Below, piece by piece: positions 41,841 through 49,893 of a DNA stretch of 64,000 nucleotides (position 1 is its first letter; each line of letters opens with the position of its first letter). A program made the translations under genes and the position numbers. Source of the stretch: Roseisolibacter agri (GTDB lineage Bacteria > Gemmatimonadota > Gemmatimonadetes > Gemmatimonadales > Gemmatimonadaceae); the NCBI RefSeq assembly GCF_030159095.1, contig NZ_BRXS01000001.1:806001-870000 (forward strand). The letters run 5' to 3'. The notes under the pieces are model-generated. The model ran no database searches and was not told where the DNA came from. It worked only from the letters and a program-made list of their open reading frames with translations.

Positions 41841-42263
41841 TCAGGGTACGACGACCACTTCCGACACCATCCCCGGGTGGATCGTGCAGTTCACCGGGAA
41901 CGTCCCGACGGTCGCGAAGGTGCGCCGCACGACCGCGTTCACGGTGGGGGGAATGTCGGCCGGCGCGCCGGCGAGCGGCGGGTTGCCCGGGTTGAGCCGG
42001 AAGATCGCGTTGTGCGCGATCCCGCCCTCGAACATGAACACGACGGTCCCGCCGGCCTTCAGCGTCAGCTGCGGCGACGACCACTGCGACGGGAAGGTGA
42101 AGAGCGTGTCGACCAGCACCGCGGTCGTCGACGGGGGCTCCTGGGTGCCCTTGTCGCCGCCGCCGCACGCGGCGACGAGCGCGAGGGGGGCGAGCAGCAT
42201 TGCGAGCGCAGCGGCGGCCGAACGGCGCGGCAGGGGGTGCGGGGACACGGAGGGGAGGGGCAT
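41841..42263 (-). CDS. Cupredoxin-like copper-binding lipoprotein
   Basis: 140 residues. Lipoprotein signal ending LALVAAC33. The mature part is a plastocyanin-like fold with a complete type 1 copper site: H84 (GIAHNAIF), C126, H129 and M132 (NCTIHPGMVSEVVV). It probably carries electrons or copper at the outer face of a membrane. The gene stands alone, divergent from the small acidic/basic protein at 42381. Confidence 0.88.
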   Translation of the reverse strand: MPLPSVSPHPLPRRSAAAALAMLLAPLALVAACGGGDKGTQEPPSTTAVLVDTLFTFPSQWSSPQLTLKAGGTVVFMFEGGIAHNAIFRLNPGNPPLAGAPADIPPTVNAVVRRTFATVGTFPVNCTIHPGMVSEVVVVP

Positions 42264-42380
42264 CGGAGAGGGGAGGAATCCTGGGGCACCGGTTGGACGC
42301 CGGGACCCGGTCGGACGTCAACGCGCGGGTGCAGCGCTTGCCCTTCGGGACGGGTCCGAACCGATCACAGGAGGAGCACG

Positions 42381-42752
42381 ATGGCCGACTTCACGAGGAA
42401 CAGCGTGGCCGACATGGCCGCCGGCAACCCGGGCATCAACATGGGCACGTCCGGCAGCATGCACGAGACCGATCGCGTCTCCGACGAGCTCTGGGGCCAG
42501 GACGACGCGCACTGGCGCGAGCATCACGCGAGCCGCCCGTACGTGCAGGCCGACCGCGGCTACGACCACTACCGCCCCGCCTACCGCTACGGCCACTCGG
42601 CCGCCCGGCACCACGTGGGGCGCGAGTGGGACGACGTCTCGGACGACCTCGAGCGCGGCTGGGACACGGCGCGCGGCGAGTCGCGGCAGACGTGGCACGA
42701 GGCGAAGGACGCCGCACGCGACGCCTGGGACCGCGTGCGCGCCCGCCGCTGA
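42381..42752 (+). CDS. Soluble protein with YxxYRPAYRYG motif, unknown function
   Basis: 123 residues, no signal peptide or membrane segment, strong ribosome-binding site AGGAGGAGC. The centre has HWREHHASRPYVQADRGYDH followed by YRPAYRYGHSA, a motif I recall from uncharacterised stress-linked proteins of proteobacteria and Deinococcus; the C-terminal third is a charged amphipathic helix with regularly spaced Trp (WDDV, WDTA, WHEA, WDRV). It may be membrane-associating or DNA-associated; there is no direct evidence. Confidence 0.72.
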   Translation: MADFTRNSVADMAAGNPGINMGTSGSMHETDRVSDELWGQDDAHWREHHASRPYVQADRGYDHYRPAYRYGHSAARHHVGREWDDVSDDLERGWDTARGESRQTWHEAKDAARDAWDRVRARR

Positions 42753-42775
42753 TCAAACGCTGATCGCATGCCGGG

Positions 42776-43219
42776 TCAGGCGCGCAGCGTGTCGGGCTGC
42801 CAGTCCCGCACCGCGCGCTTGACCGCGTCGGCGCCGCGCAGCTCGCCCGCGAGGCACTGCCGCACGAGCGCGGGCAGCTCGGCGTCCGACGCGAAGCGCA
42901 GCCCGATCAGCTGGCCGACGCGCAGCTCGTCGATGCGCGCCGCGAGGTCGGCGGGGAGCACGCGCGCGAGCCGGAGCGCCATCTCGAGGCGGATGACGCG
43001 GTTCTGCACCGCGAGCGCCTGCTCGCGCGCCGCATAGCTCAGGAGCAGGAGCGCCACCGCCATCGTGGCGGCCCACGCCGTCCCCGCCGACGGCGCGCGC
43101 ACGAGCGCGCGGCCCGCGACCACGATGTTCGCGATCAGCAGCGGCGTGAGGACGAAGTGGACCAGCGGGTTCCAGCGGCGATGGGTCGCGTAGTCTTGCG
43201 AGCGCGGCGTCGAGGACAT
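42776..43219 (-). CDS. DUF6526 family membrane protein
   Basis: 147 residues. N-terminal QDYATHRRWNPLVHFVLTPL and two membrane helices (about 23-42 and 50-68), then a soluble helical part RVIRLEMALRLARVLPADL and LIGLRFASDAELPALV. This pattern matches DUF6526, a widespread two-helix membrane family without known role. Converges with the previous gene and diverges from the MBL hydrolase gene. Confidence 0.78.
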   Translation of the reverse strand: MSSTPRSQDYATHRRWNPLVHFVLTPLLIANIVVAGRALVRAPSAGTAWAATMAVALLLLSYAAREQALAVQNRVIRLEMALRLARVLPADLAARIDELRVGQLIGLRFASDAELPALVRQCLAGELRGADAVKRAVRDWQPDTLRA

Positions 43220-43328
43220 GCGAGGCGATGGGGAGTGGGGCACGCGGCTTGTACCGCCGCGACGTCCCGGATACTCGCGTCCGAGCGTGACGCGGGCAAC
43301 GCCCGGGGCTGGCGCCTTCCCTGATTCC

Positions 43329-44303
43329 ATGCGACTCGCCGATCTCCATCTCCCCGACGCCGGCCTGCGTCCGCCCGGCGACCTCGCCGGCGCCCCGATC
43401 CCGCTCCTGCCCGACGTCGCGTGGCTGCGCACGGGGATCGTGAACGTCGTCTTCCTGGGGCTGCCCGAGGCCGGCGACGGCGGCTGGGTGCTCGTGGACG
43501 CGGGGATCCCCGGCTTCGCGACGCACATCGCGCACGCGGCCGCACGACGCTACGGCGACACGCGGCCGGCGGCGATCGTGCTCACGCACGGGCACTTCGA
43601 CCACGTGGGCTCGCTGCGCGCGCTCGCCGACCGGTGGGACGTGCCGATCTACGCGCACCCGCTCGAGCTGCCGTACGTCACGGGCCGCGCGGCCTATCCG
43701 CCGCCCGATCCGACCGTCGGCGGCGGCGCGATGGCGCGGCTGTCGCCGCTCTATCCGCCGGGGCCGTTCGACTTCGCCGACCGCGTGCGCCCGCTGCCGA
43801 CCGACGGCACGGTCCCGGGCGCGCCCGGCTGGCGCGTGCAGGCGACGCCGGGCCACTCGCCGGGCCACGTGTCGCTCGTGCGCGACGCCGACCGCACGGT
43901 GGTCGTGGGCGACGCGTTCGTGACGACGCAGCAGGAGTCGGCGACCGCGGTGCTGACGCAGCGCGTGGAGCTGCACGGGCCGCCGATGTACTACACGTGC
44001 GACTGGGACGCGGCGCGCGAGTCGGTGCGCGACCTCGCCGCGCTCGATCCGTCGCTCGCGATCACCGGCCACGGCCAGCCGATGCGGGGCGACGCGCTGC
44101 GCGAGCAGCTGCGCGCGGTCGCGCGCGACTTCGACCACGTCGCGCGTCCGGCGCACGGCCGCTACGCGCGGCGTCCCGCGATCACCAACGAGAGCGGCGT
44201 CGTCGAGCTGCCGCCCCCCGTGCCCGACGCGACGTCGATCGGCATCGCGGCGTCCGCGGTGATGGTCGGGATGCTGGCGGGCTCGGTGCGGAGAAGTCGC
44301 TGA
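43329..44303 (+). CDS. MBL-fold metallo-hydrolase
   Basis: 324 residues. Metallo-beta-lactamase motif H87-G-H89-F-D91-H92 (VLTHGHFDHVG), a third-strand His in TPGHSPGHVSLV, Asp in VVGDAFV and a terminal His in ITGHGQPM make a complete two-metal site. The C-terminus has an extra hydrophobic segment (SIGIAASAVMVGMLAGSV) that may anchor it. Substrate unknown; the GHSPGH pattern is common in glyoxalase II-like and lactonase-like members. A palindromic repeat element begins 25 bp after its stop. Confidence 0.9.
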   Translation: MRLADLHLPDAGLRPPGDLAGAPIPLLPDVAWLRTGIVNVVFLGLPEAGDGGWVLVDAGIPGFATHIAHAAARRYGDTRPAAIVLTHGHFDHVGSLRALADRWDVPIYAHPLELPYVTGRAAYPPPDPTVGGGAMARLSPLYPPGPFDFADRVRPLPTDGTVPGAPGWRVQATPGHSPGHVSLVRDADRTVVVGDAFVTTQQESATAVLTQRVELHGPPMYYTCDWDAARESVRDLAALDPSLAITGHGQPMRGDALREQLRAVARDFDHVARPAHGRYARRPAITNESGVVELPPPVPDATSIGIAASAVMVGMLAGSVRRSR

Positions 44304-44327
44304 CCGCCCGCGTGTATCCGTCGCGCC

Positions 44328-44487
44328 GGACCCGAACCGCGAACGGCTTTGACAGGATTTGACGGATTGAACGGACAAGATCGGATTACTTCCTCTGCCG
44401 CGCGTAGCTCCATGCGCCGCGAGGAGCGTACATCAGATCTTGTCCGTTTAATCCTGTAAATCCTGTCTGTAGTTGTCGTTCGGGTCC
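44328..44487. repeat. 160 bp palindromic element, copy 1
   Basis: The ends are perfect 10 bp inverted repeats, GGACCCGAAC (44328-44337) and its complement (44478-44487). Inside, 44351-44386 and 44432-44467 are complementary at 31 of 36 positions, starting GACAGGATTT and ending near GACAAGAT. The centre is G/C-rich and may fold back (TCCTC with GAGGA). It fills the gap between convergent MBL and FRG genes and is much richer in A+T than its surroundings. It encodes nothing. A related copy is at 61251. Confidence 0.85.
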
Positions 44488-44495
44488 CGCACACA

Positions 44496-45308
44496 TCACT
44501 CGTAGTACCGCCGCATCTGCGCCGCCACGCCGTCGAGGTCCGGGAAGAGCCGCCGCTCGTCCATGCTCACCATGTCCAGCTGATCGCGCACGCGCCTCAC
44601 GTGCGCGGCCGGGATCACGACCCGCGTGAGCGCGTCCGCGATCCCGTGCTCCTCGAGGAACGTGTCCAGCGGGCGGTCGGCGGTGGAGCACACGGTGAAC
44701 ACCGCGGCCTGCGCGGCGATGCGGGCGTCGAGCGTCGGCGGCTCCATCAGGCACGCGAACGGCGCGATCCCCTCGCCGCGCATCAGCTCGAACGGCGAGA
44801 AGTGGCCGTCGCCGTCGGCGTCGCGCAGCCGATCCAGGTCGTCGGCCAGCAGCGCCAGCTCGGGGAAGCCGAAGTGCTGGTGCATGCGCCGCCAGTCCAG
44901 CCGCCAGATCGCGCGGTCGCACTCGCTCGCCGGTGCCTGCGGCGACACGTCGCGCGTCGCGAAGTGCGCCGCCACGAGCGGGGAGTACGACCAGTCGAGC
45001 AGGCGCGTCGGGAGCCCGTGGTGCTGCGCCGCGACCAGCAGCTCCCACGCGTTGTGCGCCTGCGCGAAGTGCGGCCGCGAGTAGCGCACGAAGTTGCGGA
45101 GAATGTGCTCCTCGAGCCCGCGCTTGGTGTGCGCCGGTCGGACGCCGCCGAGCCGATCGAGGCTCGTGTAGAGGGGCCAGCTCGCGTCGCCCGCGCCGCG
45201 GTAGACGCCCGTGTCGCGATGGCGCCCCGTGACGGGGTCGGGTTCCGCCGGCGTGAGCCGGTCCACCAGCTCGCCCAGCGACGTGACTTCGGTCGTGCGG
45301 ATGCTCAT
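44496..45308 (-). CDS. FRG domain protein
   Basis: 270 residues, soluble. The FRG domain signature is clear: VYRGAG (residues 36-40), WPLYTSLDR, then the central block AAQHHGLPTRLLDWSYSPLV followed by AAHFA. The family is widespread in bacteria and phages and its activity is not established. A C-terminal region has TRVVIPAAHVRRVRDQLD. Its stop lies 8 bp from a palindromic repeat element, and inverted repeats occupy the short gap before its start. The neighbours give no clear functional clue. Confidence 0.82.
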   Translation of the reverse strand: MSIRTTEVTSLGELVDRLTPAEPDPVTGRHRDTGVYRGAGDASWPLYTSLDRLGGVRPAHTKRGLEEHILRNFVRYSRPHFAQAHNAWELLVAAQHHGLPTRLLDWSYSPLVAAHFATRDVSPQAPASECDRAIWRLDWRRMHQHFGFPELALLADDLDRLRDADGDGHFSPFELMRGEGIAPFACLMEPPTLDARIAAQAAVFTVCSTADRPLDTFLEEHGIADALTRVVIPAAHVRRVRDQLDMVSMDERRLFPDLDGVAAQMRRYYE

Positions 45309-45309
45309 G

Positions 45310-45342
45310 ACCTGCGCGCAGGTGCAACGCGCGTGCACCTGC
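45310..45342. promoter_or_regulatory. Overlapping palindromes upstream of the FRG gene
   Basis: ACCTGCGCGCAGGT (45310-45323) is a perfect palindrome directly before the FRG start codon. GCAGGTGCA (45318-45326) and TGCACCTGC (45334-45342) form a second inverted repeat overlapping it. Three ACCTGC half-sites in 33 bp could be an operator for the FRG gene or a terminator for the VOC gene, whose stop is at 45368. Confidence 0.4.
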
Positions 45343-45367
45343 CGGTGTCCCGCGCCGCGGCGCGACC

Positions 45368-45796
45368 TCAGAGCGCCAGCCCCCAGAGGCTCGGCGACGC
45401 CAGCTCGACGCTGTTGCCGGCCGGATCGCGCACGTACAGCGAGCGCCCGCCGCGCGGCCACGTGATCTCGGCCTCGATGGCGACGGCGTGCGCCGCGAGG
45501 TGCGCGCGCCACCCGTCGAGCGTGTCGTCGGCGACCGCGAACGCGACGTGCCCCGGTCCGTGCGCGCCGTGCGCGGGGACCGGGACGCCGCCCACCGCGC
45601 CCGGCGTCGTCGCTGTCACCTCGGGTGCGAACAGCAGGAAGACGCCGGGGCCGCAGCGGAAGAAGACGTGCCGCCCCTCGACCCGGGCGAAGGGCGTCAG
45701 GCGCAGCACGTCCTCGTAGAAGCGCGCGGCCGCCGCGAGGTCGGCCGCGTAGAGGCAGCTCTCCAGGACCCGCGCCGGCGGGGCGGGGGCGTCCAC
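45368..45796 (-). CDS. VOC family (glyoxalase/bleomycin-resistance fold) protein
   Basis: 142 residues from GTG 45796. Two beta-alpha-beta-beta-beta modules are visible: RVLESCLYAADLAAAARFYE with VFFRCGPGVFLLF, and GPGHVAFAVADDTLDGWRAH with RSLYVRDPAGNSVEL. The conserved His and Glu positions (GHVAFA, NSVELA) suggest a metal site. Substrate unknown. The ATG at 45871 would overlap the upstream gene by 59 bp and adds a low-complexity leader, so GTG 45796 is preferred. Confidence 0.8.
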   Translation of the reverse strand: MDAPAPPARVLESCLYAADLAAAARFYEDVLRLTPFARVEGRHVFFRCGPGVFLLFAPEVTATTPGAVGGVPVPAHGAHGPGHVAFAVADDTLDGWRAHLAAHAVAIEAEITWPRGGRSLYVRDPAGNSVELASPSLWGLAL

Positions 45797-45812
45797 GGGG
45801 CGGTGCCTTCGA

Positions 45813-46220
45813 TCAGGCCGCGGCCAGCTGGCCGGCGCCGCGGGCGAGCTGGCGCTCCCGGAGCCATCCACCCAGCCACGCGGCCGGCATCACGAGAGCG
45901 AGCGCGACGACGTGGTACCACGCCGGCGCGGTGTCCCACATCGCGATCGTCCCCGCGACGTTGAACGCCAGCCCGAGCGCGCCCAGGATCAGCGCGTGCC
46001 GCATCGGGCGCGAGGGGGCGAGGCGCGCCGTCAGCCAGCAGCCGAAGGTCGCATACACGAAGACGTACAGCTGCGTCAGGAGCAGCAGCCCCACGTCGTC
46101 CAGCCGCCCGCCCGCGCCGAAGTGCTGTGGGACGGTGCTGCGGATGGCCGCGTCCGTGCCGAACGCGAGACAGCCGATGACGAGGAAGCCGAGGGCGATG
46201 GCGCCGATGCTGCGCAGCAT
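45813..46220 (-). CDS. Four-helix membrane protein of unknown function
   Basis: 135 residues with four hydrophobic segments (about 4-22, 44-66, 75-95 and 103-120). GGAGG precedes the ATG. I do not recognise a family. It is 16 bp upstream of the VOC gene on the same strand and likely cotranscribed with it. Confidence 0.7.
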   Translation of the reverse strand: MLRSIGAIALGFLVIGCLAFGTDAAIRSTVPQHFGAGGRLDDVGLLLLTQLYVFVYATFGCWLTARLAPSRPMRHALILGALGLAFNVAGTIAMWDTAPAWYHVVALALVMPAAWLGGWLRERQLARGAGQLAAA

Positions 46221-46304
46221 GGGACCTCCGCGAGGTGGGGGCGGGACGACGGGGAGCCAGCGTAGTGGGTCGAACATGCACCCGCTCGTCACGCCCCGAT
46301 AGGC

Positions 46305-46460
46305 GGAGGACGATGGGGCGGAGGCCGGTGGAGCGGAGGACGGAACGGCGCGATACGGTACCGCGGACCTGTCGGCTCGAAGCGTCAGCTCCAAGGGGCC
46401 GCTCCACCGTTTCACGCTCCATCGTCCTCCGCCGTTCCGTCCTCCGCCCCATCGTCCTTC
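46305..46460. repeat. Purine-rich inverted repeat element between divergent genes
   Basis: GGAGGACGATGGGGCGGAGG (46305-46324) is repeated inverted at 46441-46460 with one mismatch; inner segments at 46330-46348 and 46432-46448 also pair (GGCGGAGGACGGAACGG type). The 310 bp gap 46221-46530 contains no gene besides this. The sequence differs from the 44328/61251 family. Confidence 0.7.
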
Positions 46461-46475
46461 GCGGCTCAGCGCCCG

Positions 46476-46504
46476 TTGACACTTTTCGGACGGGCCGAGC
46501 GTAG
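46476..46504 (+). promoter_or_regulatory. Possible promoter of the hydrophobic protein gene
   Basis: TTGACA (46476-46481) followed at 17 bp by GCGTAG (46499-46504). The -35 is perfect but the -10 is weak, so this is tentative. Confidence 0.3.
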
Positions 46505-46530
46505 GCCCCACTGTCCTCACCCAGGCCGAC

Positions 46531-46902
46531 ATGACTGCTCTGCTCAAGCTGTTCCTGCTGCGCTGGTTCGCGACCAAGAGCCTCGGCGGCGTGGTCGCCC
46601 TGCTCGCGGTCATCGCGCTGCCGCTCGCGGGCGTCCTCAAGGTCGTCGGCCTCCCGATCCTCGCGGTGCTCGGCGTCGTGGCGCTGCCGATCGCGCTCGT
46701 GCTGGGCATCATCGGGCTGCCGCTGCTGCTGGTGGCCGGCGCGGTGGGGATGATCGTCGCGGTGCTGGGCGCCGTGCTCTCGCTCGGGCTGCTGGCCATC
46801 AAGATCGTCGTCCCGATCGTCCTCGTCGTCTGGTTCGTGCGATGGATCTTCCGTCGCGACAAGGAGCCGAAGCCCGCCGACACGGTGGGCACGGCCATCT
46901 GA
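46531..46902 (+). CDS. Very hydrophobic small membrane protein, unknown function
   Basis: 123 residues, of which about 20-105 are almost entirely Leu, Val, Ile, Gly and Ala, with a recurring pattern of LP followed by a helix (ALPLAGVLKVVGLPIL, VALPIALVLGIIGLPLL). Three or four membrane helices with regularly spaced Gly-Leu-Pro kinks are likely. The end is charged (RWIFRRDKEPKP). No family recognised. Divergent from the preceding membrane gene across a repeat element. Confidence 0.65.
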   Translation: MTALLKLFLLRWFATKSLGGVVALLAVIALPLAGVLKVVGLPILAVLGVVALPIALVLGIIGLPLLLVAGAVGMIVAVLGAVLSLGLLAIKIVVPIVLVVWFVRWIFRRDKEPKPADTVGTAI

Positions 46903-46986
46903 CCTGCTGCCGCGTGCGCACGTGGCGCGGTCCATAGAGTTGCCGTCATAGAGTCGTACCGGCTGGACCTGCTCTCATAGCTGTTT

Positions 46987-47026
46987 CGCGTCGGGCGCCC
47001 GCTAGCTTTCGCGGGCGCCCGACGCG
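46987..47026 (+). terminator. 16 bp stem hairpin ending 5 bp before hrpB
   Basis: CGCGTCGGGCGCCCGC (46987-47002) and GCGGGCGCCCGACGCG (47011-47026) are perfect complements around the loop TAGCTTTC, followed by TCTTC and the hrpB ATG. It may end the preceding transcript, or fold over the hrpB translation start. Two direct CATAGAGT copies (46933-46940, 46947-46954) lie just upstream. Confidence 0.6.
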
Positions 47027-47031
47027 TCTTC

Positions 47032-49599
47032 ATGCCCCTCCCGCCGAACCTCCCGCCGCTCCCGATCGACGACGCGCTTCCCGCGCTGCGCGACGCCCTG
47101 CGCGCCCGCGCCTGTGCGGTCCTGCAGGCGCCGCCCGGCGCGGGCAAGACGACGCGCGTGCCGCTGGCGCTCCTCGACGAGCCGTGGCTCGCGGGGCGGC
47201 GGATCGTGATGCTGGAGCCGCGCCGCCTCGCCGCGCGCGCCGCCGCCCGGCGCATGGCCGCGACCCTCGGCGAACCGGTGGGCGCGACGGTCGGCTACCG
47301 CATCCGCCACGAGTCGCGCATCGGGCCGCGCACGCGCATCGAGGTCGTCACCGAGGGCGTGCTCACGCGGCTGCTGCAGGACGATCCCGCGCTCGAGCCG
47401 TACGGCGCGGTGATCTTCGACGAGTACCACGAGCGCAGCCTGCACGCCGACCTGGGGCTCGCGCTCACGCTGCAGTCGCAGCAGCTGCTGCGCGACGAGC
47501 TGCGCGTGCTGGTGATGTCCGCGACGCTGGATGGCGCGCGCGTGGCGGCGCTGCTGGGCGCGGCCGAGGGCGCCGACGCCCCCGTCGTCACCAGCGCTGG
47601 ACGCAGCTTCCCGGTGCAGCTGCACTGGCGCGACCGCCGCCCCGAACCGCGGCCAGGACCGGGCGGCGTCGAGAGCGCGGTCGCGGCGACGGTGCGCGCC
47701 GCGCTCGCCGCGCACGACGGCGACGTGCTCGTCTTCCTGCCGGGGGCGGCCGAGATCCGCCGCGTGGGCGAGCTGCTGGACGACGGCGCGCTGCCGCGCG
47801 AGGTGCGCGTGCGCGCGCTCTTCGGCAACCTGCCGCAGCAGGAGCAGGACGCGGCGCTCGATCCCGCGCCGCCGGGCGAGCGCAAGGTCGTGCTCTCGAC
47901 CGCGATCGCCGAGACGAGCCTCACCATCGAGGGCGTGCGGGTGGTGGTGGACGCGGGGCTCGCGCGCGTGCCCCGCTTCGATCCGCGCACCGGCATGACG
48001 CACCTCGAGACGGTGCGCGTCTCGCGCGCGGGCGCGGAGCAGCGCGCGGGACGCGCGGGGCGCGTCGCGCCGGGCGCGTGCTACCGCCTGTGGCCCGAGG
48101 CGGAGCACGTCGGCCTGCTGGCGCACGCGACGCCGGAGGTGCTCGATGCCGACCTCGCGCCGCTGGCGCTGGAGCTGGCCGCCGCCGGCGTCGCCGATCC
48201 CGCGGAGCTGCGCTGGCTGGACGCGCCGCCCGCCGCCGCGTTCGCGCAGGCGCGCACCCTTCTCGCGCAGCTCGGCGCGCTGGACGCGGGCGGGCGCGTG
48301 ACGACGCACGGCCGCGAGATGGCCGCGCTGCCGCTGCACCCGCGGCTCGCGCACATGACGCTGCGCGCGCGGGCGCTGGGCCTCGCGGCGCTGGCGTGCG
48401 ATCTGGCCGCGCTGCTGGCGGAGCGGGACGTGCTGCGTGGCGACGGGCCGCGGCCGCCGGACGCGGACGTGCGGCTGCGCCTCGACCTGATGCTGCGCGG
48501 CGACGTCCCCGGCACGCTCCTCGGCTGGAGCGTCGATCGCGAGGGCGTGCGGCGCGCGCGGCAGGAGTCACGCGCGCTGCGCGAGGCGCTCGACGTGCGC
48601 GGTGCCGCGTCGCACGACGACGCGGCGTCGGCGGGGCGGCTGCTCTCGCTCGCGTATCCGGACCGCATCGCGCGGCGGCGCGAGGCGGGCGTGGGGCGCT
48701 ACGTGCTGCGCAACGGCCGCGGCGCGGTGCTGCCCGAGGGCCAGCCGCTCGCGCGCGAGCCGTGGCTGGTGGCCGCGGAGCTGGGCGGCGGGGCGACGCA
48801 GGAGCGACGCATCCTGCTGGCGGCGCCCGTGTCGGTCGAGGAGCTGGTGAGCGAGCACGGCGCGCTGCTGGACCGCGTGGAGGAGTATGCGTGGGACGCG
48901 GAGGCGGGCGCCGTCCGCGCGCGGCGCGCCGTGCGCCTGGGCGCGCTGACGCTCGAGGAGTCGGCGCTGCGCGACGCGGATCCGGCGCGCGTCGCGGCGG
49001 TGCTGCTCGCGCAGGTGCGCGATGCGGGATTGGATGCGCTGCCGTGGAGCGACGATGCCGTGCGACTGCGGGAGCGGCTCGCCTTCGCGCGCGCGTGGGA
49101 CGGCGACGCGTGGCCCGACGTGAGTGACGACGCGCTGCTGGCGTCGGCCGAGGACTGGCTGCTGCCGTCACTGGTCGGGCTGCGGCGGTGGGACGAGCTG
49201 CGGCGGCTGGACCTGGGCGAGCTGCTGCTCGCGCGGCTCGACTGGTCGCGGCGCGGCGTGCTCGATCAGGTCGCGCCGACGCACGTCGCGGTGCCCAGCG
49301 GCTCGCGCATCCGCGTGGACTACGCGGACCCGCAGGCGCCGGTGCTCGCCGTGCGGCTGCAGGAGCTGTTCGGGCTCGAGGAGACGCCGCGCGTCGCGCG
49401 CGGCCGCGTGCCGCTCGTGCTGCACCTGCTGTCGCCCGCGCACCGGCCGGTGCAGGTGACGCGCGATCTCGCGGGCTTCTGGCGCTCGAGCTACTTCGAC
49501 GTGCGGCGCGACCTGCGCGGCCGCTATCCCAAGCATCACTGGCCCGAGGATCCCCTGCAGGCGACGCCGACGCATCGCGCGAAGCCGCGCGGCACCTGA
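47032..49599 (+). CDS. hrpB: ATP-dependent helicase HrpB (DEAH/RHA family)
   Basis: 855 residues. RecA-like domain 1: Walker A APPGAGKTTR (K39-T40), VMLEPRRLAARAAARRM, the DEAH-type box D130-E-Y-H133 and VMSATLDG. Domain 2: LSTAIAETSLTIEGVRVVVD and AGAEQRAGRAGRVAPG, then the helicase-associated and HrpB C-terminal domains ending WRSSYFDVRRDLRGRYPKHH. E. coli HrpB is about 820 residues. Its RNA or RNP substrate is not known in most bacteria. The start codon abuts a strong hairpin and has no Shine-Dalgarno sequence. Confidence 0.95.
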   Translation: MPLPPNLPPLPIDDALPALRDALRARACAVLQAPPGAGKTTRVPLALLDEPWLAGRRIVMLEPRRLAARAAARRMAATLGEPVGATVGYRIRHESRIGPRTRIEVVTEGVLTRLLQDDPALEPYGAVIFDEYHERSLHADLGLALTLQSQQLLRDELRVLVMSATLDGARVAALLGAAEGADAPVVTSAGRSFPVQLHWRDRRPEPRPGPGGVESAVAATVRAALAAHDGDVLVFLPGAAEIRRVGELLDDGALPREVRVRALFGNLPQQEQDAALDPAPPGERKVVLSTAIAETSLTIEGVRVVVDAGLARVPRFDPRTGMTHLETVRVSRAGAEQRAGRAGRVAPGACYRLWPEAEHVGLLAHATPEVLDADLAPLALELAAAGVADPAELRWLDAPPAAAFAQARTLLAQLGALDAGGRVTTHGREMAALPLHPRLAHMTLRARALGLAALACDLAALLAERDVLRGDGPRPPDADVRLRLDLMLRGDVPGTLLGWSVDREGVRRARQESRALREALDVRGAASHDDAASAGRLLSLAYPDRIARRREAGVGRYVLRNGRGAVLPEGQPLAREPWLVAAELGGGATQERRILLAAPVSVEELVSEHGALLDRVEEYAWDAEAGAVRARRAVRLGALTLEESALRDADPARVAAVLLAQVRDAGLDALPWSDDAVRLRERLAFARAWDGDAWPDVSDDALLASAEDWLLPSLVGLRRWDELRRLDLGELLLARLDWSRRGVLDQVAPTHVAVPSGSRIRVDYADPQAPVLAVRLQELFGLEETPRVARGRVPLVLHLLSPAHRPVQVTRDLAGFWRSSYFDVRRDLRGRYPKHHWPEDPLQATPTHRAKPRGT

Positions 49600-49615
49600 C
49601 GGGTTCGACGGTGAG

Positions 49616-49644
49616 CGCTGTGTGCGTTTGCGTACAGCACAGCG
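49616..49644 (+). terminator. Possible hairpin after hrpB
   Basis: CGCTGTG (49616-49622) and CACAGCG (49638-49644) form a 7 bp stem with a 15 nt loop that can pair further inside. It begins 17 bp after the hrpB stop. The following 250 bp up to 49893 show no other gene. Confidence 0.4.
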
Positions 49645-49893
49645 TGACGCAGAAATAACGTGACCGGCATCGCGGCGCGGGCGTCGAGCATGTGAGTCAA
49701 CGATGCGTCGCCGTCGCGCGCACGCCACGAAGCCCGGCAGATCGTGCCGAGCGGTGGTGACGCGGATCACGGCGCGAGCGACGGATCAGCGCGACCCTCC
49801 CGGTCGCGCGGCGGCGGGTGTCCTGGCAGTACCGAGGTCAGGTGTAGTCGTCGCGTCCTCCGGTCGAGACTGTTGGATCGGAGCCTTCCGGCG

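Noticed and set aside
44328-44487. Ordinary rho-independent terminator only
   Set aside because: It is 160 bp long with precise terminal repeats and a related copy elsewhere, more than a terminator needs, though it may act as one.
49744-49893. Upstream extension of the hypothetical gene to 49744
   Set aside because: The added 50 residues are low complexity, and the ATG at 49894 gives a more protein-like start.
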